Source of the DNA: Ceratotherium simum simum | Lineage: Eukaryota; Chordata; Mammalia; Perissodactyla; Rhinocerotidae | Reading direction: 5' to 3' | DNA length: 64,000 nt | NCBI RefSeq assembly: GCF_000283155.1 | Contig: NW_004454173.1 | Coordinates: 9,607,836 to 9,671,835, forward strand | In this document: in pieces, positions 12,510 through 24,017 of the stretch | Position numbering within the stretch: the first letter of the stretch is position 1 | Layout: each line of letters opens with the position of its first letter | Program-made: the position numbers and the translations under genes | Notes under the pieces: model-generated | What the model saw: the letters and a program-made list of their open reading frames with translations, nothing else | Databases searched by the model: none | What the model was told of the DNA's origin: nothing

Positions 12510-14850
12510 TTACTCTCATAGGGGTACTAGATAGATAGATAGCAAAGAGAAGTGATTACTTCTTTCAGTGAAGATCGTAGACATTTTCAGACCAATTGGA
12601 GCAAGAGAGCATCAGTGCTAATAAGACCAAATGTATTGTAATACTTCATGTAAGAGATAATGGGAGCCTGAATCAGAGTAATAACCATGGGATCAAGTTA
12701 GAGACAGCTTCAACACATGGTGAAGAAAAAATCCACATAGCGTGGTGACCAACTGAGTAGGTGAAGTGAGGTAGCAAGAAGGTGAAGGTAACAAGATATT
12801 GTCCTCAGTGTCTGGGAGAATGAGTATGTCTTAAATGCACACAGACCCAGAGCACTGTGGGGTTTTGGACTGGATAATGGGACACTGGGAAATTTGTCAG
12901 TAGATAGCAGGACCATTGCAGCAGCCTGGAGTTTGAGGGCAGGAGCATGTGATTGGGAGGAGAGTACCAAGATCAAGGCAGGACCATACGCAGGAGACCA
13001 GATCTAGGACTCAGGTTTAAGGAGTGAGAAAGTGGAAATGAGGAGGGTTCTGGTCTGGGAACACGAACTAGTACAAAAGGTCAGGGAAGAATCTGAGGTG
13101 ACCTCCATCTGTCTCCCAGGGCATTAGATTAGAGCTTCCCAAATCTCTCTTGCCAAAAGCCAAGATTCATCCTAGGTATCAGGGAGTCATCATCATACTG
13201 TAAGAGTTCAACTAGGTAGGAAAGAAAAATGGAGAATCCAGAAAATAGGGGAAGTTCACCATCCAGACAGCCTGGAGAGGAGTTGAGGGACTTGAAGAGA
13301 AAGATATGTCTACATATTTTTATGATCCAATGTATGGGGGTTCCAAGTGAAAATGGAGAGCATGGAACAAAATTATCAATCACATCCTTTAAAACAAGTA
13401 CTTTGAAGCATGCAAAGGTCATCAATGAAGAAAATGACTGGAAAGTCACAGAATAAATAGCTGGGAAATAAATAGCTGGGAAAAGGGTCAGAAGATATTC
13501 AGATGTCTCTATACTGATGCACAGAGATTTAATAAATTGAATTTAGGATTTTCAGCTTAAGAAGAAATATAGTAACTCATATACATTACCAAGACATAGC
13601 AACAAATATATGGCTGTGGAAAACTAGAGCCTGCTCAAAATAAGCATAGCTTTTGCCTTGTTTGGTTAGTTTCATTTTCATAAAGGATATAAAAGATGTT
13701 CTTAGTTAAGAAGGCATATACCTCTGTATGAATTTCTACATGGAAACTAAGCCTTTGGCTAATGATAGAAGGAGAGAGGGATATGAAGTGGAGGAGGAGC
13801 TTCTGGGAGAACCAAAGACACACTTTTCTTACCTAGCAGTCGTTAATGGGCTTAGGTCTGGTCAAGGGGCTGCACAGGTAGCCAACTGAGCTGAGAGAAG
13901 GTGGAGTACGGCCTTACTTTTTGGCCTCGCGTCAGCCTGTAAGGATTGTGATGATAAGCAACTGTGTTGGCAATACAGCCTGCATCTCCAGGCTTCCGAA
14001 TGGCCTTGCTCATGAAGGAATAAGGAATATTTAGCAACAGACTATTTGGGTTGCAATCTGGCTTCTTCAACATAAACGTTGAGAATACAGATTCTGAATA
14101 AGAAACATAGTAACTCTCAACCACAAAAGTGTGTATGCAATTTATCTGATGCGAAATTATGGTGGACGATGGTTTCAACCACAAGTCAAAGATCAGTGCT
14201 ATATGGGTGCAGTGCGGTGAGGCCCACCCCTCGGCATCGATCCTCTGAGCCACAGCCTCACACACAGATGATCATTACCATCAGTCATACCTGCAAAGAA
14301 AGGACCACAATGCTTCTCTTCCTACTGTCAACGTGCAGCAAGACGCTGTCAGTTAGGATAATTCCATATTTGTGGTTCTGTACTTCAGCCTTAAACTATT
14401 TGTAGGTAAATAATAAGAATTATAAAGTCACCTTTAAAAAATGGAGTCTGGCGTGTTATCTACTCATAAATGTTTTTAGCAGTGAATTGCAATCACGATA
14501 GTTATTTGAAAATAAAAGAATATAGTTTAAAAAATATTCTATAATTCTGATGAGACATTTCCCAAATGAGTCGCATTACTGAAGTGTATACGTGTGTGTC
14601 TGTTTGTAGCACTCTTAAAATTTTTGGAATAAATTAATCAAATAAAAATACAAAACATGGCTGAAAAAATTTAAAGTCTTTAAGCACACTACATGAGCTT
14701 CCTAACAAAATAAGTAAATAAATAAACAACACAAATTATGCTCTTATTTAAACCATAGGTATATTTCTCCAGTGTTTTAGAGAGTGTGTTTAAATTACCC
14801 AGATTCCCACTGTCTCATGCACACAACGAAAGAGAAATCCTTTATATATT
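12510..14850. other. No gene or named repeat recognised
   Basis: Contains a short ATAG run (12528-12542) and a 137-codon minus open frame at 13852-14265 discussed under findings. I could not place 12700-13450 in a repeat family. Confidence 0.45.
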
Positions 14851-14930
14851 TGTGTCTCCCACTGCGCCCAGCATTGCCTATGCAGAGTAAAGGACCAATA
14901 AACATTTATTGGTTGATAAATGAGAAGTAA
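14850..14930 (+). repeat. L2 3' end fragment
   Basis: GTGTCTCCCACTGCGCCCAGCATTGCCTATGCAGAGTAAAGGACCAATAAACATTTATTGGTTGATAAATGA is a typical L2 terminus. Confidence 0.65.
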
Positions 14931-15689
14931 CTGTGGACACAGAACACTGCTAGATTATCATCTACTTTTTATTAAAAATAAAGATTTAACAACCGTCAAG
15001 AATACAAAAACGCCAAAAGATTACCACAAGCCTCCATCTATAAACAGTATTGGTCCCTTTCATCTAAATGGTGTTTCCACTATGAATCATTAAAAAACAA
15101 AAACAAAAAATAAGAAACAAAAAGAAAAAAATCTTTGTGTGTACATTCAAGTTCTCTTGTAAAATGCTTTCCTGGAAAGTCTTGAAAAAGGCTCTCAGTA
15201 TAAAACAACCTCTCAACAACACGTTCACCATTTTATAACAGAAAAACAAAAAACCAATCTCAAATATGTTTCTTTACTGCTGTCAGCTTTGGCGACTTAA
15301 TCATATTCTTTTCCTCCCTTCAGTACCAATTATTTTTATGTAAATAGGATAAATGGCCTTGCCTCCACTTTCCCACTATCTCCCTACATCTTAACCCCTC
15401 GCAGCCTGGGTTCTGACATTTCCCCTCTACTGAATCTGCTATCTGGAAGGTTCTACTTTCCAAATTTACTGGCATTTTCTCTGTCTGCCTTCTCTTGGAA
15501 GGTTATGACACCAGAAACCAAGTTGCCACCTTGAAACTCTGCCTGTGGACTCTAGGCCATTGCACTCCCTTCGTTGTTCTTCTTCCTCTATCTTTTTTGC
15601 TGGCTCCTCATTTTCTTCGCAACCCCTACAACCAATATGAGAATAACTAACAAGTTATGATGATCATCATCATAATAGTGACTAACAGA

Positions 15690-15890
15690 AATTACTTACC
15701 ACAAGCTAGGGACTGGTATTCAATCATTTTATCTTTATAACAACCCAATGAGGCAGGCTCTATTGTCATGCCCATGGTAAAACTGAGACACAGTGAGGTC
15801 AATTAACCTGTCCATGTTGACACTGTTAATAATTGGCCAATGAGGATTTGAACACAGAGTTCAAGAACCACGCAGTTTGGCTCTATAAAT
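15690..15890 (-). repeat. MIR SINE
   Basis: Antisense MIR text: ATAACAACCCAATGAGGCAGG, then AAACTGAGACACAGTGAGGTCAATTAACCTG and GAGGATTTGAACACAGAG. Confidence 0.85.
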
Positions 15891-15930
15891 ATCTGTAAAC
15901 CCAGTCTGGATCATCATTTCCAGTGCCTTT

Positions 15931-16233
15931 GTTTGTTTGTTTGTTTTGTTTTGTGAGGAAGATCAGCCCTGAGCTAACATCCATGCCAATCCTCCTCTTT
16001 TTGCTGAGGAAGACCGGCTCTGAGCTAACATCTATTGCCAATCCTCCTCCTTTTTTCCCCCAAAGCCCCAGTAGATAGTTGTATGTCATAGTTGCACATC
16101 CTTCTAGTCGCTGTATGTGGGACACGGCCTCAGCATGGCCGGACAAGCGGTGCGTCAGTGCGTGCCTGGGATCCGAACCCGGGCCACCAGTAGCAGAGCG
16201 CGCTCACTTAACCACTAAGCCACAGGGCCGGAC
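15931..16233 (-). mobile_element. ERE SINE (full-length form)
   Basis: Carries both 3' modules (AGATCAGCCCTGAGCTAAC and AGACCGGCTCTGAGCTAAC) and ends at the CACAGGGCCGGAC head. The tail is a TTTG repeat. Flanks TCCAGTGCCTTT (15919-15930) and TCCAGTGTCTTT (16234-16245) match at 11 of 12 positions. Confidence 0.95.
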
Positions 16234-16439
16234 TCCAGTGTCTTTCAGATAAACTCACTTGCATATTTTAAAATTCAGCTTACCAAAAAATGAATTTTTT
16301 ATATTCACACATATCTATCTGCACCTCTCCCCCAGCCCTGCCCTTCAACACCAAGTCCATTGGAATTCTATTCTAGTCTAATCTATCCATCCAGTTCCAG
16401 GGCCACCTCTCTTTCCCTTGAACTCCAAACATACTTTAT

Positions 16440-16610
16440 AGCTCCTTGATAGCACTTACCATATCATGCCTTAAACAGTGGTTAGTTATTTTATCCCCTC
16501 CCTCCAATAAAAGTGGTGAGAGTATCTTACTCACTATTGCAGCCCTGGCAGAATCAAGCTTAGTATTTCACAAATAATAGATTTTGAATAAATATTTTTG
16601 AAATTTAGGG
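16440..16610 (+). repeat. L2 3' end fragment
   Basis: CTTACTCACTATTGCAGCCCTGGCAGAATCAAGCTTAGTATTTCACAAATAATAGATTTTGAATAAATATTTTTGAA follows the L2 terminus. Confidence 0.55.
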
Positions 16611-16834
16611 ATAGAATTAAGGGAGAATTGGCAAAAATTTTATCTGCAGACTAATAGCTAATTTAGTGAGGATCTTCTTTTCTTTAGCACAGCTCTGTAA
16701 ACTCATTAAGGGAATTAGCTATGTGTCTTTGTACACTGAGGGAAAAGATGGTGTTACCAAGTAGTTTGCTAATTGAAGCAAGCAGTTATTTCACATACTA
16801 CTTTGGAATACTAAGTGAAAAGCAACATCATAAA

Positions 16835-17265
16835 TATTTTGCTAGGAATCTGTGTTGGAAATCATCTCCTAAAATCCATTCTGCTGTTTTTACTTAGCAA
16901 GAGTAACCCAGCATATTTGGCGAGCCATGTTGCCACCCTGCTAAAACTCAACAGGTCTCAGCCATCCTTGCAGCTAAGTAGGATCTGTAACTGGCTCTTG
17001 GCCTCGGAGATGTAATCAGAAGTGTCGTGTAGTATTTCTACGAAGTCTCCTTAAAAGTTTGGGACACACTTCTTCTCCCATCTTTCCCTTAGATCTGCTG
17101 CTTGGAATGCAGAGGGAATAGGTGAGGCTCCAGTGGCTGTCTTCGATAATGAGAATTAAGGTCCCCTCTTGGAATGATGAATCAGAAAACTAGGAGTAAC
17201 TTGAGTCCCTGAAGGCTCTAGAATAGCCTTAGAATAGCTAGAATAGCCATACTAGCCCTATTTTG
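16835..17265 (+). mobile_element. MaLR-type LTR relic (MLT1-like)
   Basis: CTTCTCCCATCTTTCC..CTGCTGCTTGGAATGCAGAG..GGCTCCAGTGGCTGTCTTCGATAATGAGAATTAAGG..GCCATACTAGCCCTA follows the order of MLT1 LTR consensus phrases. Diverged, without clear ends. The 66-codon open frame inside is a by-product. Confidence 0.6.
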
Positions 17266-17400
17266 GATAAGAGGAAACAAGATGCATACAAGTGAAAAAA
17301 CTTGCCTAAGGTTACATCCTGCTACGTGATAGAGCTAGGACCCAGTGAGGCTTACCCCAGGGTGAGCATTCTTAGCCACCACACTATGCAGTCTCCTCAA
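17266..17400 (-). repeat. MIR SINE fragment
   Basis: Antisense MIR core: ACTTGCCTAAGGTTACATCCTGCTACGTGATAGAGCTAGGACCCAG, then TCTTAGCCACCACACTATGCAG. Confidence 0.75.
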
Positions 17401-18056
17401 GTTCTAGCTGCAGTTTATTACATATTGTGTAAGATATTCTAATTCATAGGCTAGGATTATCATATAAAAATGAATCCCCTCAGAATATTAGTATTTTTGG
17501 TAAGATAGTGTGGAGTCATATCTGAAGTCACAAAAAGTACTCTTAAATTGACATGGAAAAGGAAAAAAGACACTAAAATTTGGGTCCAGTTAAGCTGCTA
17601 TAATAAAGTGACAATCATGGTTCAAAAACTGATTTTTAATGCTTCAGGAAGTTTGAATATTAAATAAATGTTTTTTAAAAGCACAAAATATTGATTTGTC
17701 ACTTCTTATCTCTCTATTTGGAAATAAGATGATTATGAACATTCCAAGATAAAACTTAATGTGTTGATTATTTTGAAGATGATTATCTGTAAATGCATAG
17801 CTATAAAATAATATCATAGGAGGATATTTTTTAAATTAACACAAAGAAAGAGTTTCCATATATCTTGAAGCTATTTGCAAAAGAGAAACAGGATAACAAG
17901 AGAGGATTTTCTTTTTACATTAATGAGATTTTCAAGTAAGATAAAACAACATGCCCAGTGCAGATTACCATCAAATTCTTAACGGTATTTTCATGTTAAA
18001 CTTATATTTTCAACTTTATTTGGCTTATTAGTGCTCATCAAATTTTATCTCTATAA
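17401..18056. other. No feature recognised
   Basis: AT-rich unique-looking DNA with no open frame of note. Confidence 0.5.
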
Positions 18057-18069
18057 GAAATAGAATATA

Positions 18070-18285
18070 GGGGCCGGCCCCATGGCTTAGTGGTTAGGTG
18101 CGCGCGCTCCACTGCTGGCGGCCTGGGTTCGGATCCCGGGCGCACACGAACGCACCGCTTCTCCGGCCAGGCTGAGGCCGCGTCCCACATACAGCAACTA
18201 GAGGGATGTGCAGCTATGACATACAACTATCTACTGGGGCTTTGGGGGGGAAATAAATAAGTAAATAAAATCTTTAAAAAAAAAG
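18070..18285 (+). mobile_element. ERE SINE with perfect 13-bp target duplication
   Basis: Short-form ERE, head GGGGCCGGCCCCATGGCTTAG, B-box GGTTCGGATCCCGGG, tail of AAATAAATAAG and A-runs. GAAATAGAATATA occurs at 18057-18069 and again at 18286-18298, so the insertion is little altered. Confidence 0.97.
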
Positions 18286-18374
18286 GAAATAGAATATAAC
18301 TTTAAAGTCCTTTCGCGTATCAGATGTCATCATGTCTTCTTCATTATAAATTACCTTTCAATCTAATAGTATTT

Positions 18375-18668
18375 TTTGTGTGTGTGTGAGGAAGATCAGC
18401 CCTGAGCTAACATCTGTGCTAATCCTCCTCTTTTTGCTGAGGAAGACCGGCCCTGAGCTAACATCTATTGCCAGTCCTCCTCCTTTTTCTCCCCAAAGCC
18501 CCAGTAGATAGTTGTATGTCATAGTTGCACGTCCTTCTAGTTGCTGTATGTGAGATGCGGCCTCAGCATGGCCGGAGAAGCGGTGCGTATGTGCGAGCCC
18601 GGGATCCGAACCCAGGCCGCCAGTAGTGGAGCGCACTCACTTAACCGCTAAGCCATGGGGCTGGCCCA
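18375..18668 (-). mobile_element. ERE SINE with perfect 11-bp target duplication, inverted to its neighbour
   Basis: Long-form ERE on the minus strand with both GAGCTAACATCT modules and the head CATGGGGCTGGCCC. TAATAGTATTT flanks it at 18364-18374 and 18669-18679. It lies about 90 bases from the plus-strand ERE and points the other way. Confidence 0.97.
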
Positions 18669-18679
18669 TAATAGTATTT

Positions 18680-19690
18680 AAACTAAGAAAAATTTTGAGC
18701 CTTTTAAATTCATTATTCTCAGGAAAAAGAAACTTTATGGTAAAATGACCTTCCTTTGAAAAGGAAAGAAGTGTCACATTTTTAATATTTTCCAAGACTA
18801 TGACTGTGATAAAGCACGGGGCTTTTATCCAAACCTAATAACTAAAGCTCACCTGTGTTCATTGTATCAAACTCTTTTTTTGTGTAATTCTAACTATGGA
18901 AGCTGAAAATGCTCTTGTAAACTTGTTGTCATAACAACAAAGTCCCCTAAGAGATGACGCAAGTCTGCATGTAAAGGAAGTATTCATGACATGATTTAAC
19001 AGGAAGATACTTCAACCACCCACTACAACCCCAGTTTTCGGCTTGCCTATTGTTGGCTTCTATTTTTAACATTTAACAAAGTTTCCACCCTGCATAGCTC
19101 TTTAATAAATATGTTAAAAGTAGCAGTTATTTTTGTCTTTCTGCTACCAACTGTTATTTATAATGAATTAAAAAAGGAGTTACCAAAATTTGTCAATCTT
19201 TATAAGTTATTTGGAAATGTTCCTCTTGGTCACTTACCCTTGATTTGGTTTGAAGCAGCTCCTTCAAACACCCTCTAACAGATTTCTCTATAAAGGAAAT
19301 TTTGATAACTCTGGGCAAGGAGAATTTATAAGAAGGTATAGATTTATTGTTTAACAAAGATGAGAAAATAAAAAGTCAGAAAGTAAAAATAACAATTTTA
19401 AGTAACAAAGCATACTTGTTTTTGCTCTAGAAAACACAAAAACTACAAAACCAGTGTCAAAAAAGAAAGCTTTCTGCTATATGACTTTTTAAAAATCTTA
19501 GAATCTGGACTCTAAAATGAGAATAAAATTGTAATAAATTTCAAAATGTAAAATATGAGTGATTCCTTCCAATTGGAGGAAAAAGCAAGAAAAAGAAACT
19601 ATGAAAAGCTTTGGGTTGTAGCTTTCTTATCCAATGTGTCATATTACTTTCCTAAGTTTCCTTTGAAATGAGAATCTACCCTTTACTCTG
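18680..19690. other. No feature recognised
   Basis: AT-rich DNA without long open frames or a repeat that I can name. Confidence 0.5.
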
Positions 19691-19855
19691 GCATTTGGGG
19701 TCTTTCTCATTGTGACGGTAAACCATCTCTCCAGTCCCTTCTTCCATTTGTATCAAACGTTTAATACAAGAGTTTCATAGCCAAGCTGTACCCCTTGTTC
19801 TTGCCAAGTGAAACTCTTCATTGTTCCCTGAAGATGGCCTTAACCATCCAGTGTC
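19690..19855 (+). repeat. L2-like fragment
   Basis: CATCTCTCCAGTCCCTTCTTCCATT..CATAGCCAAGCTGTACCCCTTG..AAACTCTTCATTGTTCCCTGAAGATGGCC follows a recurrent L2 segment. Confidence 0.45.
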
Positions 19856-19877
19856 TTCTTTCATCTCTACCTGTTTC

Positions 19878-21977
19878 AGTCAGTGAAATAAGGCAAGGAG
19901 AGGCGTAAAAGACATATAGATCAGAGAGAAGAAGTAAAACCGCCCCTATTTGCAGATGATATGATCATCTACATAGAAAATCCCAAGGATGCTACAAAAA
20001 CACTCCTAGAACTAACGAGTAAGTTCAGCAAGGTCACAGAATACAGGATAATCACACAAAAATAAATCACACAAAAATAAATTAAATTTCTATATAATGG
20101 CAATAAATTTGTGGAAACCAAATTAAGAAGACAATACCACTTACAATCACAAAAAAGAGAGAAATATCTAGGTGTAAATCCAACAAATCTTGTATAGGAC
20201 TTGTATCCTGAAAACTAGAAAATGCCAATTAAAGATATCAAAAAATCTCTAAATAAATCGAGAGATGTAATATAGCCATAGATTGAGAAACTCAACAGAC
20301 TAAGGATATTAATTCTCCCGAAATTTATACTCAGGTTTAATGCAACTTCTATCAAAATCTCAATGAGATTTTTCTGTAGATATCGACAAGATTATTCCAA
20401 AATTTATATGGAAAGACAAAGGAACTAGAATAGCCAAAAATAATTTTGAAAAATAAGAATTAATTGGGAGGAATTCTCTACCCAGTTTCAAGACTTATAG
20501 CTCCAGTAATCAAGATCATGTGGTATTGGCAGAACGATAGATGCATAAATAAATGGGACAGATTAGTAAAGCCAGCTGATTTTTCACAAAAGTGAGAATA
20601 CAATTCAATGGAGAAAGGATAAACTTTTCCACAAATGGTTCTGGAACAAGTGAACATCTATTGACAACAAAGTAAACGTCAACCTAAAACTCACACTATC
20701 TACAAAAACTAACTCATAGAACCACAGATTTAAGTGTAAAACACAAAAATCTAAAACTTTTAGAAAAAAATCTTCAGGACCTTGAACTTCATGAGTTCCG
20801 TGATTCCAAAAGCACGATCTACTAAAAACAATCTACAAATTGGACTTAATCACAATTAAATACTTTTGTTTTATAAAAGAGCCTGTTAAGAGGATGAAAA
20901 GATATGCTATGGACTGGGAGAAGACATTTGCAGAGCACACATCCAACAAAGAATTCATATTTAGAATATATAACTAATTCTGAGAAGTCAGTATTAAAAA
21001 AACAATTCAATAAGAAAAGGACAAATGCATGAAGAGACATTTCTCTGAGAAGGATATACTGATGACAAGCACATGAAAAGTTGTTCGATATCACTAGCCA
21101 TTAGGGAAATGCAAATTAAGGCCACTGTGAGATATGATTATACACCTATTAGAACAGCACAAATGAAAAATAGTGACAATACCAAATATGGGCAAGGATG
21201 TGGAGACACTGGATCTCTCATACCTTCCTAGTAGGAATGTAAAATGGTACAGTCACTCTGAAAAACATTTTGGCAGTTTCTTAAAATACTAAACATACAC
21301 TTAGAGTATGACTCAGCAATTTGTACTCCTGAACCTTTATCTCAGACAAATGAAACTAATGTTCCCACAAAAGCCTGTACATAATTGTTCATGGCAGCCT
21401 TATTTGTAATAGTCTAAAACTGGAAACAACTAAAATGCCCCTCAATAGTGAAATGAACTGGTACATTCATAGCATGGAACACTATGCAAAAACAAAAAGG
21501 GAAAGCTATTCATACACACAACGAGTTGGATGGATTTCAAGGGCATTATGCTGAATGAAAAATGCCAGTCTCATAAGGTCTCATACTGTATGATTTTATT
21601 TGCAAAACATTTTGAAAGGACAAGATTATAGGGATGGAAAATAAATTAGTGATTGCCAGGAATTGGGGATGGTACGGGATGGCCAGGAGAAGGGTGTGAC
21701 TTCACAAGTAGCACAAGGGGGATCTTTGTGGAAATGGACTACTTCTGTATTTTGATTGCAGTGATGGCTACAAGAAACTGCTCATGTGATAAGATGACTT
21801 AGAACCATAAACACACGTGTGCCAATGCCAAATTCCTAGTTTTGATATTGTACTATGATTAGGTAAGATGTGACCATTGTGGGAAAACGGGTGAAGGATA
21901 CACAGGCCCTCTCTGGACCACCTTACAACTGCCTGTGAATCTATAGCTATTTCAAAATAAAAAGTTTAGTTAAAAAA
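19878..21977 (+). mobile_element. 5'-truncated L1 LINE, 3' 2.1 kb, with remnant of the ORF2 reverse-transcriptase active site
   Basis: The L1 ORF2 text starts inside the reverse-transcriptase domain and runs to the 3' end near AAAATAAAAAGTTTAG. At 19943-19972 the codons still read PLFADDMIIY; the FADD (19949-19960) is the L1 version of the catalytic YXDD motif. Downstream the frame is broken many times, so the copy is dead. Divergence is greater than in the L1 at 24.0 kb, which marks it as older. Confidence 0.93.
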
Positions 21978-22419
21978 GTATTAGTGCTGGAATGTATTGT
22001 TAAGAATTTAATGCGCAGTTTGAATTGAAAAGGTGTCAACAGCCTTTGCAGACCTATTCTTGAAAGGGTCGTACTAAATGATGGTGAATTTCATTCACGA
22101 ACAGACAATAAAGACGGCGGGGTGTCTCATCTGCAATACTTGTGAACCTCTGGAATAGCGCAACACTCTTAAAAGTTGGAAAACAAAATGGTACATCTTT
22201 ATTTCTATAGGACACACATTTTCCACCTAATTTCTACCCAATAAAATAACATGGTGTCCATAAACTTAAAATCTTAAACCAACTAATAATTGACTCTGGA
22301 AAAAAACTTAAGTAATACGGTAAATTAATTCACTTATGCTCCACAAAAGTAATGTGACAAGTCTGGAAGATTGTATATGTCATTCTAACACCCTTTAGCT
22401 CCCTTAAACTGAGGCAGGA

Positions 22420-22740
22420 CACACTCTTCACCATTAGCCACTCCACTGGGACTCAGAGGCAGTGCATTCTGTCCCTTGCTCTCCTGCTCACAGCTCTACA
22501 TCCCTGGGAGTACAAACCGGGGCAGACCCTATCACTGATGTTCCTATTTGGAAGTTTCAGGATGATTCTTTCCACAATCAGCATCTTCTCTGCTTCCCTA
22601 CTCCATTCCTTCCACTTGTACTCAGTCCCTTGTATTATTTGATTACCTCTCTGCCTCCTACCCTGACTGTAGGCTCCTCTGAAGGCAGGCTGTCTCTCTG
22701 ATTCACCTCTGTAACTCTCTAGGCACACCAGTTTTATATA
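22420..22740 (+). repeat. L2-like fragment
   Basis: CCCTGACTGTAGGCTCCTCTGAAGGCAGGCTGTCTCTCTGATTCACCTCTGTAACTCTCTAGGCACA follows L2 3' end order; the rest of the stretch is weaker. The overlapping 97- and 79-codon frames on opposite strands are not genes. Confidence 0.5.
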
Positions 22741-23694
22741 ATACAAATCTAATGCATGTTTGCAAAATGAAACACATTTGAATAATTACAGGAAAATTAA
22801 AATGGCACAGTTATGTATTGGTAATTCCACATATTCTATAATGTTAGCACCATACCAGAATATACAATTTTTAATTTTAATCATTTTGCACCAAAAGAAA
22901 CAAATTTAAAGAAACCTGAAAATACTTAGCTAGAAGATAGTCTCTCTGGGAGTGAGCCAGCGAGGTATTCAGATATTCATTCAACGTTTCATGATGTTAA
23001 CATTTAACAGTGTTAAGATAACATTCAACATTTGTTTAGTCAACAAATAATTACTGAACCTATTCTATATGCATGGCTCTGCCAGGTCCTGTAGAAACCA
23101 GGTGTCCCCGAGATGTGGTCTTAGCTCTCACAGAATCAGGTCACAGAATCAGTCCAATGGGAACGGGATTTATTTTTGTAAATTAGTAGGAGCCTAGTCT
23201 GCACTTTATAAGCACAGAGCAAATATATTTAGTAACAGCACAGTGTGGGGTCCCAGGATTGTGAAGTACTTTTCAATAGGCACCTTCTTTCAAAGCTTCA
23301 TTGTGGCCTGAGACATGGTGGAGAAAGTGAGCCAAAAGACTTGGTTTGGAGCAATACTAAATCCCTCTAACTGAGAATAAGTCTGTCTGCTCAGAATAGC
23401 TCAAGTTCTTTCTCATTAGGTTATTCTGGAAAAACGAACCGTAGGTAACAAATCAAAACAAAAAAATATTTTCCTCATAACTTTCCAGGAATGAGTTTGC
23501 AATACAAACAAAGGTAGACTAGTAAATTCTATATTATTGCATTTCTTAAGCGTGTGAACCAAATTGTGACTTTTCTAAACAGAATATTGTTATATAGCAT
23601 TGTTATATAGCCATATCTTCTGTTTTACAGAGCAAGAATAATCTTTTTATTTTAGTTTAACTGAAAAATAAAAAATAAACAAAAATACACCAAT
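22741..23694. other. Little recognised
   Basis: About 950 bases, AT-rich. TTTAGTCAACAAATAATTACTGAACC..GCATGGCTCTGCCAGG near 23035-23090 is weakly L2- or MIR-like. Nothing else. Confidence 0.4.
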
Positions 23695-23708
23695 AAAAAG
23701 TACAGGCT

Positions 23709-24004
23709 GGGGCCGGTCTTGGCGTGGCTTGGCGGTTGGGTGCGCACGCTCTGCTACTGGCTGCCCAGGTTCAGATCCCGGGCGCACACTGATGCACCGC
23801 TCGTCCGGCCACGCTGAGGTGGTGTCCCACATACAGCAACTAGGGGGATGTGCAACTATGACATACAACTCTCTACTGGGGCTTTGGGGAAAAAAAGGAG
23901 GAGGATTGGCAATAGATGTTAGCTCAGAGCCAGTCTTCCTCAGCAAAAAGAGGAGGATTGGCATGAATGTTAGCTCAGGGCTGATCTTCCTCACACACAC
24001 ACAC
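23709..24004 (+). mobile_element. ERE SINE inserted at the 5' edge of an L1
   Basis: Head GGGGCCGGTCTTGGCGTGG is altered from the usual GGCCCCATGG, but the body (GGTTCAGATCCCGGGC, GATGTTAGCTCAGAGCCAGTC, CTCAGGGCTGATCTTCCTCACAC) is a standard ERE with a CA/A tail. Flanks AAAAAGTACAGGCT (23695-23708) and AAAAATACAGTCT (24005-24017) are the target duplication. Confidence 0.95.
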
Positions 24005-24017
24005 AAAAATACAGTCT

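Noticed and set aside
19943..19972. Reverse-transcriptase active-site motif considered as a domesticated or novel RT gene
   Set aside because: It lies in a truncated, frame-broken L1 ORF2 and continues as ordinary L1 3' sequence.
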